Positions 21,955 through 34,262 of a stretch of 64,000 bases of DNA are shown piece by piece. The notes below the pieces were generated by a model, which was not told the DNA's origin, did no database searches, and saw only the letters and a program-made list of their open reading frames with translations. A program made the position numbers and the translations under genes. Numbering within the stretch: the first letter of the stretch is position 1; each line of letters begins with the position of its first letter. Origin of the DNA: Chlorops oryzae (Eukaryota; Arthropoda; Insecta; Diptera; Chloropidae); NCBI GenBank assembly GCA_020466095.1, contig CM035806.1, positions 4,077,363 to 4,141,362 on the forward strand. Reading direction: 5' to 3'.

Positions 21955-22465
21955 ATTAGTGGTATTCATGCAGCTTCGCAAATGCCTTCGCAACTTTTCC
22001 CATCGAAAATTTTCATATAATAGTGGTACTCATGCAGCTTCGCAAATGCCTTCGCAACTTTTCCCATCGCAAAATTTTCATATAATAGTGGTACTCATGC
22101 AGCTTCGAAAATGCCTTCGCAACTTTTCCCATCGCAAAATTTTCATATAATAGTGGTATTCATGCAGCTTCGACAAATCTTCGCACTTTTCATCGCAAAA
22201 TTTTCAATAATAGTGGTACTCATGCAGCTTCGCAAATGCTTTCGCAACTTTTCATCGAAATTTCATTAATAATGGTACTCATGCAGCTTCGCAAATGCCT
22301 TCGCACTTTTCCATCGAAAAATTTTCATTAATTGGGACTCATGCAGCTTCGCAAATGCCTTCGCAACTTTTCCCATCGAAAAATTTTCATATAATAATGG
22401 TACTCATGCAGCTTCGCAAATGCCTTCGCAACTTTTCCCATCGCAAATTTTCATATAAATTTTGA
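21955..22465. repeat. Tandem array of an about 62-bp unit, about eight copies
   Basis: The unit contains GTACTCATGCAGCTTCGCAA and CCTTCGCAACTTTTCCCATCG. Units differ mostly by single-base losses. A short inverted segment of the same unit (CACAATTTGCGAAGCTGCAT, 22487-22530) lies just downstream. The array and inverted end may belong to one foldback or Helitron-like element. Confidence 0.85.
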
Positions 22466-22725
22466 CAGTTGTGTGACAAATTTCTCATTTCCCACAATTT
22501 GCGAAGCTGCATGAGTCCCACTATTGTAATATTTCGACTTTTTCGACCAAATAACGCCAAAGCATCGACTGCTCCTAAATCTTCTCTCTCCATGACGTCA
22601 TCTCTGCCCATTTTTATGAAATAAATAATTTCAAATTATTTATTCAATTTTATTTCTATTTAATATGGAGTTTCAAGGATTTTTTGTTATCAAAGTGAAA
22701 ATTTTTGTTAACGTTTTAAGGCCTT

Positions 22726-22893
22726 AGGGACTGTCCATTATATACGTAAGATTTATATTACTGTTTTCACGTTCGCGTCTTAACTCATTGCGCTATCTCT
22801 CTCGATTTTTATAACAGAACTGTCTGCACAAGGACTTAAGACGCGAACGTGAAAACAGCAATAAAAATCTTACGTAATTAATGGACAGTCCCT
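22726..22893. mobile_element. Palindromic MITE (GGGACTGTCCATTA ends)
   Basis: AGGGACTGTCCATTATATAC at the left and the complement of TTACGTAATTAATGGACAGT at the right form arms of about 55 bp. The arms include GTTTTCACGTTCGCGTCTTAA. The loop is about 55 bp and the total 168 bp. No unambiguous target duplication is seen. Confidence 0.7.
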
Positions 22894-22929
22894 CACACAA
22901 ATTCCCGCTGGGATGTATTAATCATATAT

Positions 22930-23500
22930 GTATGCATGTATGTATGTACCCAGCGGCAAATGTCCCGCTGACATCATCGATGAAGTCAGGGTGACTTTGG
23001 ATCCGGTATGCATGACAATTCATATGACACTTTGTATGACATTTGTACAGGAGTTGGGCAGTGAATTCACCGGTGACATTGTCATGCTAGGGGGTGCGAT
23101 GGCGAAAAAAGCATTTGAGAGCAGCACATTGCTCTTTTTCTCTTTAAATGTCAAATTATAGAAACCAGTTTCTTTTGCCTCTCTTTGCAATACTCTTTGA
23201 AAATTTTTCGAAATTCTATTTTAAAAAATTTTTGTTCGCCTCAGCCAGGGATCGAACCCGCGATCTTCGGATTCTGAGTCGAGCACTCATCCACTACGCC
23301 ACTTCATGCTAACGTTAACTGACGCTAAAACCTTATTTAAATTTCAGTAGCCAATGAGAGTCAAGCTCGTGAACAGCATCCCTACACAATGACATGTCGT
23401 CCAAGATGTCATGCATGACAATGTCACCTATATGTCATCGATGACATCACTGATGACATTGTCATGCAGGAGATAATTTTCCGTATTATAATTTTTAGGT
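22930..23500. repeat. Composite repeat with GACATTGTCATG words, containing a tRNA-like segment
   Basis: Both ends carry inverted/direct words of the type GACATCATCGATGA and GTCATCGATGACATC. The sequence CCCGCTG occurs twice near 22907 and 22968. A tRNA-like module lies inside (23241-23308). No clear termini. Confidence 0.4.
23241..23308 (-). repeat. tRNA-like SINE head or tRNA pseudogene 1
   Basis: On the minus strand the A box TGGCGTAGTGG (23301-23291) and B box GGGTTCGATCCC (23259-23248) are well formed and correctly spaced, with an anticodon-like loop CTCAGAA. The acceptor arms do not pair, so this is not a functional tRNA gene. It is more likely the RNA polymerase III promoter head of a SINE. 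Confidence 0.55.
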
Positions 23501-24965
23501 ATTATAATTTTTCGTTGACCAGACACAGTTACATATAAATAAATCTGCGTCGTCGCTCTCAGACCTGTTCAATAGTAGGCGAGGTGACAAAATTGCATTT
23601 TTAGGAGGACTGATATTTTTTGAGCTATGTATATATTAAATATAAATAAATATATACATAAATATACTCTTTGCGATGACACTAGGTAAAAATTGTCTTT
23701 CTCAACAATGAATATAGAGCTACATGTGTTTTTTTTGTGGGTAGGGCGTGTGGGAGTGCTCATGCTCATGCCATCAATCATTTCTATATTCAGGCCGGTG
23801 TGCTGTAATCTTACCGGTTAAACCCATCATACGTCTTTTAATGTAATGGATTTATTCCTCCCCGGGACTACTACGTTCGCTTTCCTCCGGGATGGGTAAT
23901 ATGGCGAGTAATGAAATGGCGATGACGATCATGATTATCTACTTGGGTGCGAAGGAATTAAATCTATTAGCGCCGCATTTTACAATGCAGTTTATTGAAA
24001 AGATAAGAAAAAAATTTTAAATACACCTACTTAAATAGAAGAGATAATAGATACTCTAAAATATATGTACATAATAGAGATTTTTTTTACTTAATAAATG
24101 ATTTCAATAAAAATGTAATCAAGACACCTTTTCAACCATAATGAACGTGTATCTTCCCCGTGAAGTCTTTTAACATTTCCGTAAAGAAGCCTGATTAATT
24201 ATGTATTAAATTAGAGGCACAATGAAACGATGAACGACGCAAAGAAATGAACGAAGATAATATTAAAAAAAAAAAAAATCAATTTCAGGGGTCCAAAAGT
24301 ATCAATCGAAAAGAGCAGATTTAAATTCAAATCGAAGTTGTTGCATAATCGACATTGCCGGGTTACATGATTCCTATTCATGAATTAGCCTTAAAAAAAG
24401 CTCACAAAAAAAAAAAAACAGTCACAGTCCCACAGCCGAAATGCGTGAATGATTGGAACGAGACGAAAGTGGAACCTAGGCTTGGACCATCAGCAGCAGC
24501 AGCAGCAGCCAGCCAGGTCAGCGCATTGAGCTAAGCCCTTTCAATATCGGCATAATGCAGCAGTGCGGCGGCAATTCAATTAAGAAAAAAAAAGGTCCCA
24601 TGAAAGGAAAAGCGAAAGAAATAAGAAAAGTTGAAGCAGAAAAATCCGATGACCCATCGAAACGAGGCGGTTGTTATTCGTTCGTGCGCGTCGCCGATTT
24701 ATTTATTCGCCTTTTTTTTCTTCTTTTTTGAATACGTAAGATGCAAATGCGAAGATGCCTTCAGAGAAAGTAGTGTGTCAAGTTCATAGTGCGCCGCATG
24801 ATGCAGAATTGAACTTTTGAAAGCTTTCAACTTTTATTGGAATATCGGCATTTTTGGGTTCGGCAGGGCATTTCTTCATGGAGGAATTTTTTTTATCTTT
24901 TTTTTCTTTTTTTGCTTTGTTACGAAATTTCCATTTCATATTTTTTTAAACTAATTGTGACGCTC
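23501..24965. other. Unassigned intergenic DNA
   Basis: AT-rich, with a (CAG)n run at 24491-24510 and A runs near 24270 and 24400. No open frame or termini are convincing. Confidence 0.4.
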
Positions 24966-24969
24966 ACGA

Positions 24970-26640
24970 AGGTTGGTGATGATGATGGTGTTTATGTTGT
25001 TGATGGTGAGGATGGTGATGCTGATGGGGATGATGTTGGTGATGATGATGGTGTTGATGATGATGGTGTTGATGGTGATGGTGTTGATGATGATGGTGTT
25101 GATGATGTGGAAATGTGGTGGTGGTGATGGTGATGATGATGGTGATGATGATGATCATGGTGATGATGATGAGGTTGGTGGTGATGGTGGGCTTGGTGAT
25201 GATGATGGTGATAAGTGTAGTGATGATGATGATGATTGTGATGATGATGGTGAGGTTGGTGATGGTGATTATGATGGTGATGATGATAGTGAGGTTGGTG
25301 ATAGTGAGGTTGGTTATGATGATGGTGTTGATGGTGTTAATATTGTTGATGTTGTTGTTGATGGTGATGATGGTGGTGATGGTGATGATAATGATGGTGG
25401 TGATGGTGATGATGATGATGATGATAATGGTGATGATAGTTGATGGATGATGATGGTAATGATGATGATGTGATGATGATGATGATGGTGATATGTGATG
25501 ATGGGTGTGATGATGGTTGATGATGATGGTGTGATGATGATGGTGTTGATGATGATGGTGTTGATGATGATGGTGTTGATGTATGATGATGTTGGGTTGA
25601 TGATGATGGTGATGATGTTTATGATGATGGTGTGATTTGATGATGATGTTGATGATTATGGTGATTGATGATTAGTGGTGATGATGGATGATGTGGTGTT
25701 GATGATGATGGTGTTGTGATGATGATGGTGTGATGATGATGGTGTTGATGATGATGGTGTTGAGTGATGATGTGTTGATGATGATGTGTGATGATGATGG
25801 TGTGTGATGATGATGGTGATGATGGTGTTGTGTATGTGGTGATGATGGTGTTGATGATGTGTGAGTTGATGGTTGATGATGGTGTTGATGTGATGATGGG
25901 TGATGATGTGATGATGGTGATGATGTGATGTGATGTGTTGTGATGATGTGTGTTTGATGTGATGATGGGTGTTTGATGTGATGATGGTGTTGATGATGAT
26001 GGTGTGATGATGATGGTGTTGATGTGATTGATGGTGTTGATGATGATGTTGGTGATGATGATGGTGATGATTTTAGTGATGATGGTGATGATTATGGTGA
26101 TGATGATAATAGTGATGATGATGGTGATGATGATGGTGTTGATGATGATGGTGTTGATGATGATGGTGTTGATGATGATGGTGTTGATGATGATGATGTT
26201 GTTGATGATGATGGTGATGATTTTAGTGATGATGGTGATGATGTATGTGATGATGATGATGATGGTGGGTTGATGATGATGGTGTGATGATGATGGTTGA
26301 ATGATGGTGTTGATGGTGATGTGTGTGATGATGGTGATGATTGTGGTGATGATGGTGAGGTTGGTGATGATGATGGTGGTGGTGTGGTTTGGTGATGATG
26401 ATGGTGTTGATGGTGATGATGTGGTGATAATGGTGATGATGGTGATGATGGTGTTGATGTGTTGATGATGGTGTTGATGGTGTTGATGGTGATGATGTTG
26501 TTTGGTGATGATGGTGTTGATGGTGATGATGGTGTTGATGGTGATGATGTTGTTGATGGTGTTGATGTGTGATGATGGTGTTGATGGTGATGTTGGTGTT
26601 GATGGTGTTGATGTTGTTGATGGTGGTGTTGATGATGGTG
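24970..26640. repeat. Large (GAT)n / (GGTGATGAT)n satellite-like array, 1.67 kb
   Basis: It is almost entirely GAT, GGT and GTT triplets, with the higher-order unit GATGATGATGGTGTT. Between about 25450 and 26020 the triplet phase is broken repeatedly by single-base losses, in contrast to the in-phase flanks, which looks like poorly polished read consensus. Apparent proteins on either strand (D/V, H/S or M-rich) are artefacts of the triplet repeat. Confidence 0.95.
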
Positions 26641-26644
26641 TTCA

Positions 26645-28315
26645 AGTTTGCAAATATCCATTCCGATAGTTCTCCAGCTCTACTGAGATGACTGAGAATT
26701 TCTTCAATTCAGTGCTTTATATACGTTTCCCAAATCATGAATTCAGTGAGAATTGTAGGAATTTTTTGAAAAAAAGTACCATTTCTCAGAGTAGTTTTGC
26801 ATTTGGAGGGAAATAATGATTGGAAATTTGTTTTCAGGACGAATACCATCAGAGGGAACTATGGCGTATTGGGAGGGTAATTTTGGGGGTTCAAGCCCCC
26901 CTCGAAATATGGGAAATTACAAAGGGGATGGAGAAAATGTTCTCGGTGGATAGTTTTGTTATGCCCTAAATCACTTCTGAAAGAATTTTTTACGTCGGAT
27001 GCGCTTTGGTGCGTTTCCATGTCCCCACGAACCCCACCATGGCTTGTTTTAAATCAGCCCTCGGATTTAGCGAGCTCATAGATTTAACCAGTGATGCCAA
27101 CTTCGCGCTAGATCTAGCGCTTTTGGAAGGCCCGCGGCGCGAAAACTTCTTTTTAGCGCCAAGTTATTTTTGCGCAAAATCTAACGCTTTTTCGTAGCGT
27201 TCATTAAAGTTTTCAGAAATTCTGCCAGTCTTAAGTGTCCCATTTTACAAACAAAATGAGAATTATAGGCGTCATGATAAAATCTTAATTTACGCACTGA
27301 TGCCAGAATGAGGGGTTTTTTTCCGTTTTGAGGGATTTTTTCGATATTACCTTAAACCGAAAATCAATTTTTTTTAATATCCAAGGAAAATGAGTCACCA
27401 AAATACCGCCTAGCAGCAGTGCTGATTACCAGGTATGGAAAATTGAGTATGAAAGGCTTCAATATTCGGCACTTTGTATATTACCTCGTAATTGTAATTG
27501 GAATATATGTAGGAAGGATACTTTTAGACAATATTTTATTAAATTGAAATTTTATTATAGGACCACCATTTATTTTTTAATAGAAAACTTTAGAATGGTG
27601 AATATTCAAAATCATAAACATCTCAAACATGCTTGAATGAAACCACAAAGCCGAAATCTGGCCATGCCCAATCGATCGTGCCGTATGTCTCGTGTGCTAA
27701 TAAGCGAGTAATAATAGAAATAAAATTCTCGAGACAAAAAAATTACTTACAATCTCACCTTGATTTCCTCGATCGTCCAACTGGGCTCTGTTTTTTTTTT
27801 TTTTCATTGATCGGATTGTTGAACATCTAACGGATGGTATAGGTAGGTACCTATATATAAATCGTTGGTGTAGTTTGATTAATTGAATAGAAACGATTTT
27901 TCATTGTAACGCTACTCTTGATCGTATGGCCATTGAATCTCGGACTATTGAATTTTGTGGTAAGATCACGAGTCATATTTTTTTGACCGGAATTTCGAGC
28001 GTTGAACCTTTGACAGTGCCATCGTTCGATTTGACGATGTCCGATAAGTCTTCTCCATACAATTTAATTACCATCATTCAATTGTGGCCAACCTACCTTA
28101 TGATATAATTTATCTTTTGAAGTGATTTTATATTTATTTTATTTATTTATTATTTTTATCTTTATGTCTTTGGTTTCTTTTTGCTTTTCGGTGCTTCAAT
28201 GTCAAACTCGTAACACAGTTTGACGGGAAATGATTTCTGTTTTTTTTTTTTTGCTCGCAATTCGCCCTATTTACCTATTTTCACTTTTCCCTTTTTTGAA
28301 GAAGTCTGACAGTAA
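26645..28315. other. Unassigned intergenic DNA
   Basis: No gene seen. CAGTGATGCCAACTT (27088) and CACTGATGCCAGAATG (27296) resemble hAT-type ends but are not in inverted partnership. T runs near 27792 and 28240. Confidence 0.35.
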
Positions 28316-28317
28316 TC

Positions 28318-28683
28318 AATCTCTGGGGCAACAGAAAATATTTAAATCCAACACCTAGATGTATGCTTTTGTTTATTTAAAAACTAATTTATATACATAC
28401 ATAATTAAAAGCCTTTATAAACGGAGCTTAATCAAGGCTTTCAAGATATCCAGATATATTTCAAAGCCTTCTTCAACATGTGATTAAATTGGCGTACCTT
28501 CAAGAATGAACGGACTTGTTATTATCGGAAATATTTGGAATATTTCAATGCATACTTTCGGGTGCGGAATTTACATTTTTTCTGCTGCCTTAGTAATCTC
28601 TAGGGCAACAGAAAATATTTAAATCCAACACCTAGATGTATGCTTTTGTTTATTTAAAAGCTAATTTATATACATAATTATAA
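28318..28683. repeat. Local direct duplication
   Basis: The segment CAACAGAAAATATTTAAATCC… to …AATTTATATACATA occurs at about 28328-28405 and again at about 28605-28675 with few differences. This is a 277-bp-period duplication. Confidence 0.7.
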
Positions 28684-28684
28684 G

Positions 28685-28892
28685 CAGGGCTCGGATTTTG
28701 TTGACTTTTATTTATTAAAGCAACTTTAAGGACAAAATTTTTTCAACTCACACAATTTAGCATAAGTCGTTTTTAACTTCAATCATTTTTTTAAGTTACA
28801 AAGCGTTAATTTCAACTGCTAACATCGCAAAATTTGGTAAGAAAATTTTTGCCCTAAAGTATGCTTTAATTTATTTAAAGAACAAAATCATG
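28685..28892. mobile_element. hAT-like MITE (CAGGGCTCGG family), degenerate copy
   Basis: It begins CAGGGCTCGGATTTTGTTGA and ends ...TTAAAGAACAAAATCATG, where the right inverted repeat has lost its CGAGCCC core. Flanks ATTATAAG (28677-28684) and ATTATAAC (28893-28900) match at 7 of 8 bases, fitting an 8-bp TSD. The sister copy is at 54213-54457. Confidence 0.6.
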
Positions 28893-28900
28893 ATTATAAC

Positions 28901-29870
28901 CTTTACTAATGATTCATAATTAAGGCTCTAAGAAGATTACACAACTTTTAAAATACTTGCTCAGAATGTTCTTAAATCGACAAAGCGCCAAGAACGAACA
29001 GATTTCGGACTATTGGAATTATTCTTAGCATTTATAAGCCTACTTTTAGGCGCTCAATTTAAGAATTTTTAGTGATTGGACATGCTTTTATTTTGCAAAA
29101 GTCTGCTGTCGAAAATCCGCTTTTAAAGGAATAGTTGATTTTAATCGCAATTTATGTGAGAAGAGCATTTCAATATTCTCTTAAGAGAAACAATGGTCAT
29201 TGGACTAGCATAGTCTTCTCTAAGACAAGATCGAATTCCTTGAATTGTGATTTTGACAAATAACTCTTTTCAAGTTCAACAAAGAAAACAAAGTCAGGCA
29301 ATTTTTTCCAGAATGAACCGAACTACCAAATCTCCAGCTTAATTTGTGTCTTGATGGCACAAGGTCAATAAATTGGATTTACTTTAATCTATTGTTGACC
29401 CTAAAAACGCAATCTATGAGAGTAAATTTACTTTAATAGGTATTTTTAAATTCCATTTTTAGATAATTTTTTTTTTTTCGATTAAAATTTTGATTTATTT
29501 TCGATGAAGTTGGCTAAAAACGATTTCGCATTAAGATTATCTGGGCTGAGGTTTCAATTTGTCTACTTTTTTCGAACCACATTATTTAAATGTGTAGGGT
29601 TTTTTTTTTGATTTATTTATTCTCTTATAAGATATTTTTTATTAAAATTTTTTTTTTTAATCCGATATCATTAGACATCCTCTTTGCGGTCGTTGTTTCG
29701 AAGCACACCTGTAGCCTGAAAGATCTTTCGGGGGTCATTGATTTCTTTTTTTTCTTTTTGGTATTGCCAATTTTTGGATTTCTCTTTTGGACAATGTTGT
29801 CAATGTAGTTTCTGTTGCTTCCTTTCGCATTTCATAATGCAAACGAAATCTTTCGGATCATACCCGCCTA
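28901..29870. other. Unassigned AT-rich DNA
   Basis: No feature recognised. Confidence 0.35.
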
Positions 29871-30672
29871 GCATTTTTCGAAATTTTTGATCAAAAGCGA
29901 GTCTTTTTCGAGTCGCCTTTCTGATTAAAAAGATCAAATATGCGCTCGTTTTCTGATCAAAAATGATACTTTTATCGGGAGAAATTGGAACCCTAGCCGC
30001 GACTCTTCTTAGGGAGTCATATTTGATATCATTTGCGAGTCATTTTCGAGTCATATTTACTATCATTTTGGAGTCTTCTACGACTCATATTTGCTATCAT
30101 TTTGGAGTCTTCAATGACTCATATTTGCTATCATTTTGGAGTCTTCTGACTATATTTATAATAATTATTTCAAATTTAAAAATTTTAAAAAATTTTTAAT
30201 CAATACACATTTTTTGGCTTTTCCGTGTATATTTTATATGTATTATTAATAAATTCAACATTTTTTTTTCCTTTGCCTTATGTGGGATTTGAACCTAGGA
30301 GCGCTCGTTTTCCAGTCCTGTGCTCACCCGTCGACACCAAGCTTTCCAAATCGAAAGTCATGGAAATTTGTCGTTTATAACTTTAAAGTCAAATTCCATT
30401 CAATTCAATTTTGAGTCAAATATTGAGTGAAATATAAGATAGAAACAATTTGAATGATCATATTTAAATCGCCTACATGATTAATTGGCGATTGCTCTAT
30501 ATTTTGTTGTTGCAATTTGAATACGACTCGCTTTTGAAACATATTGGAGAGTCGTTTTCGAGTCTTCTTTTAATCATGCATGTGATCAATCATTTTCTAA
30601 TCATGAAGGGGGCTCGAAAAAGACTCGTAAATGAATCTTCTCATAAAACAGTCTTCCAAATGATTGGTGGGT
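29871..30672. repeat. Composite repeat with GACTCATATTTGC/GGAGTCTTC words and a tRNA-like segment
   Basis: Three near-tandem units of TATTTGCTATCATTTTGGAG followed by TCTTC lie at 30040-30150. Inverted GACTCG/CGAGTC words occur towards both ends (29900-29960 and 30520-30630). The termini CCGCCTAGCATT (29870) and GATTGGTGGG (30662) are not confirmed as inverted repeats. Confidence 0.4.
30275..30345 (-). repeat. tRNA-like SINE head or tRNA pseudogene 2
   Basis: On the minus strand a B box GGTTCAAATCCC (30295-30284) and a degenerate A box TGTCGACGGGTGAG (about 30335-30322) flank an anticodon-like loop CTGGAAA. Arms are not complementary. As with copy 1 it sits inside a composite repeat on the same strand. 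Confidence 0.45.
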
Positions 30673-31916
30673 AAGTTGAATATTTTTTAAAGAAAAAAAA
30701 ACTCCTTTTTTTTCGAGTAACATTCAAGCGAGTGCACTGTCAGGATAGTTTCTTGAATCGATTTCCTTTGTTCTCAAAAGAAATTGTCAAAGAAATTCCG
30801 ACTAGTTCCATATACAGTATGGGGCTCTATGCTCCACACAGGAGAAAGAAATACACTCATCTCAATGTACAGTATTTCTTGGATATATGCAGTTCTTTTA
30901 CAAGCATTACCCCTTTAAAAGCATCGAAGCTGAGTCATTATTCGATTTACTGAATTCATTTGAATAGAAGCATTCATCGCTTATAAGAACAAGTTTCCTT
31001 GCATATTTGATGGCGTTTATACTCGGGTAATACGTTGAAATCAGTATCATTATTGTTTACAATCGCTGAGAGGGAGTTCAAAATTGAGAAAAATATGACT
31101 CCGCGGCGTCACGCCAGTCCTGATGGTTACGAAATAATTCTTGCATGTTGAAAATTATTTCTCATTTAATCACAAAAATGTTTTAGCCTCCTAAAAACGG
31201 CCAGCCACTCTAGTTCGAGTGTCAATCCGAGCGCTAATTGTGTGGGTTGTTTTTTGTTGTTGTTTTGGTACAAACGAACGTACCATATGACTTTGGTATT
31301 ACCATCGCAATCATCGATACAATATACGACGAAAATCTTCAATGGATTAGTTGTGACACTTTCGTTGGTAAAGATGCCAAATGGAGAGTAGATGGTAACA
31401 ATTTTTTTCCTCCAGTTCATCTTTGTTTTTTTTTTTTATTGGTGATAACGAACAACGAACACGAAGAAAAATTTGAGTGAATACCAACGATTCGATGAAG
31501 CTGCAAAACATCTTCCAAAAAAAAAAAAAAAAAAAAAAAAGAGGAAAATAGTTGTCAAAGTGAAAAATGACACTTGGACTGCGGAGGTGGGGATTTTTTG
31601 ACGGATTCGAACGTTCATTTTTCTCATTTCAAATTTCTTTTGCTCAATCGAATCTTTGGCAATTCCAGCCGTCGCTATCACTACTTCAATATGCTACAGT
31701 GAAACCTTTCAGTGAATATCGGTAAATAAAATATTCATAATATTCACATTGCCCTCTATCGCAGAATAGATACTCGTATCTTTATGCACTTGTGTATTTT
31801 AAAATTTGTATCTCAAAAAGTTTCATTTCAATTTTGAAAAAACAATTTCTTGATGAAAGGTAATGCTCAAAGGTATTTTTAAAAAAATAGCCAAAAAGTG
31901 ACGCAAGAACGGGAAT
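30673..31916. other. Unassigned intergenic DNA
   Basis: Open frames on both strands around 31238-31480 have mixed composition, but no domain, splice logic or family is recognised. Poly-A at 31517-31541. Confidence 0.35.
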
Positions 31917-32236
31917 ACACTGAAAAAAATTATTTAATTATTTTTATTTTCTGATTATTTTGGAAAATTATTCTAGCTTAACCGCTTTGAGCCTCCGCCT
32001 AGGGCCATGTCCGACATGTTTCGTTTATGCACTCCAAAGGCATTGATGAGTCACGAGCGGCGACGTGACGAAACATGGCCATTTCCGCCATATGCGGAGG
32101 TGCAAAGCGGTTAGAATAATTTTTCAAAAATAATCTGAAATATGTTTAGCACCGCAATCAATCATAGATCTTTTGATCTTTTTGTGTCATACACATTTTC
32201 AATTTATTTTTTGTGAAAAAATTTTTCTTAGTGTAA
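31917..32236. mobile_element. TACACTGAAAAAAATT-type MITE interrupted by a CCGCTTTG foldback
   Basis: The outer ends are ACACTGAAAAAAATTATT and the inverted AAATTTTTCTTAGTGT. An inner palindrome at about 31945-32145 has arms with ATTATTCTA, AACCGCTTTG and CCTCCGC. The uninterrupted outer form is at 59284-59342, which shows that the inner palindrome is a later insertion. Confidence 0.55.
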
Positions 32237-32264
32237 AATTAAAAATTTTTTTTTTAAATTTATT

Positions 32265-32490
32265 ATTTTATGGACTATCCGTCGCCATTTGTTTCATCTT
32301 TCTATCTTAATTAGTTTTTGAAATATAAATTTTAAAAAGAGAGCTTACTAAAAGAGATTTTTTAAGGATATTTCAAGGACACTGTGCAAGAGGAACCTAA
32401 AAGTTGGTTTCTACAGTATTTTACCTATCCGAAAATCAAGAGAATTTTAAAATCCCTCTCAGGGGGCCACAGTTGGCTATACCCTTTGAC
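32265..32490. repeat. Single arm of the large foldback family seen at 58.6-59.6 kb
   Basis: TTTCATCTTTCTATCTTAAT followed by TAGTTTTTGAAATATAAA, then AAGGACACTG and CCCTCTCAGGGGGCC, match 59390-59570 in order. Confidence 0.6.
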
Positions 32491-34260
32491 CCACATAAAT
32501 TAAACGATTTATAGAAATTTCATAAATAGTAAATGGTGAAAAATTTGTACCCTTATGTATTGATGGGTTAAGGATAACCATAGTTTTTGTGTCTCAAAGA
32601 ATCTCCCGCTGATTTCAAACTCTCTCAAAAGCATTGTGTTGCTTTACGTATTATTTATTCTCAATACAGGGTGCCTTTATATTGGACATATGGGCATTTT
32701 TTCTCAAAAAGTGACATTTTTGTCGCGTCCGTATACATCTGATTGCCTTTCGTAACTGCTTAGAAATGTTTATAAATGTAAAAGTCCGCATGAGCCGTAT
32801 GAAAGTATTTCGAAACAAAAACACTGCTTACCACTTTCTTGATTTGGGGACTTAAATTTTCTAAGTGTCGCGTCCGTGTAAAACGGTCCGTATTTGTGAC
32901 TGCACCACCATTGCACTTAAGTTGTATATTTTTTCAATAAATTATGTTGAAGTGCTTTGAAGATTTGTTTCACCGTTTCTAAACACTGGCCATCGTGATG
33001 TACCTATAGATTTTTAAAAATTTTTATATTTTTCATTATATTTTTTTTAATGCAATATCATTCCTGATATTCACAGAGAAACCGTAACAAGATAAATAGT
33101 CGCTCTGACCGTGTAACAAGGTCGAAAAGCTCATTATCTCAGCCAGAGCCACAGTGTGCACCTTCCTCTCACAGCGCGATGTGTATTTGTGCAGAAGCTG
33201 GACAAATTTAGTAACGCTTATCGCTGATGATTGCTATTAATGCTCATGCCTTACAATTATTTCGATTTGAAAATCTGCTCCGATTGCCAAAGTTAAAACG
33301 AAGAATAGACAATCTCAAAGCTGAGTGATTATCGACAGTCAAGGATGTGACATTACTGATTTTGTGCTATCACGAGATCACGAGATCGCGAGATGAAAAA
33401 ATCATTTAGCCCTAAAAGAGAATTCCTTTGAGCGAATATGGTAGATCGGACTATTACATTTAATGGGCAAATTATTACATTTAATTCGATTTTCGATTGA
33501 ATGGAGATGGTAATTAATTTATTCTTATACATATATGTATGTATAATAAATGATGCAATGGTATCACTACGACTCGAAATATGTACATAGGTAAATAATA
33601 GAGAGAAGGGACAGAAGAAAAATGAATAGATGAATGGCTCATGTGTGCTCAAGGAAGTAGAATCAAAGCTAATCGAATTGACGAACGATTCACCTGTCGT
33701 TAATCCGTCTCAAATGGTTTAAAAAAAATTTTTTTTTGGCTTAATTGTTTCGATTCATGCCACTGAATTTTTTGGGCCTTTTTTCTTTCGTTGAGGAAAA
33801 CGAACAACAAAATCCAATCAAATTACGTCAGAGAAATTCAAGAATTAAGCCTATGATTAGATTAAACCGACTAATCGCTTAATTTCGTGTTTGGAACTGG
33901 CAGGTTTTTTCGATATACCTAGAAATTTTGTTGGTGATATAGGGAGTTTTTTTTTATGACAAAACCAAATATCGATTTATATTCTTGAATATATCGATCT
34001 TAAGGAGAGTCTCTGTTACCTTTTTGGTACCACCATCTGAATTCAACTACCCTGCAGTACTGAAATGGTTTCGGTGTAGGTGAGTCCATATAGAAACGGT
34101 CCCAAGTTTATAGGATGCGACCGGTCTACGGTTAGCCTCTATCGGACTCACCGTCGTCTAGTCCCAAAATGAGCTTACACACAGGAAAAAAATCAACCAG
34201 AAAACTGGTTCAATCAAAAGGAATAACATACAAAACGACTTCAACAAGGAATATTTTTAA
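32491..34260. other. Unassigned intergenic DNA
   Basis: No gene, clear termini or long tandem repeat seen. Confidence 0.35.
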
Positions 34261-34262
34261 TA

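Noticed and set aside
22000..22460. CRISPR array
   Set aside because: Units are contiguous tandem repeats with no variable spacers, in a eukaryotic genome.
24964..26661. Long Asp/Val-, Met- and His/Ser-rich open frames
   Set aside because: They are translations of a GAT/GGT triplet array, open in several frames on both strands; no unique-sequence coding signal.
27088..27310. hAT element bounded by CAGTGATGCCA words
   Set aside because: The two words are in the same orientation and no 8-bp duplication flanks them.
31166..31480. Coding exon on either strand near 31.2-31.4 kb
   Set aside because: Both strands are open by chance, composition is mixed, but no domain, flanking splice logic or family match could be argued.
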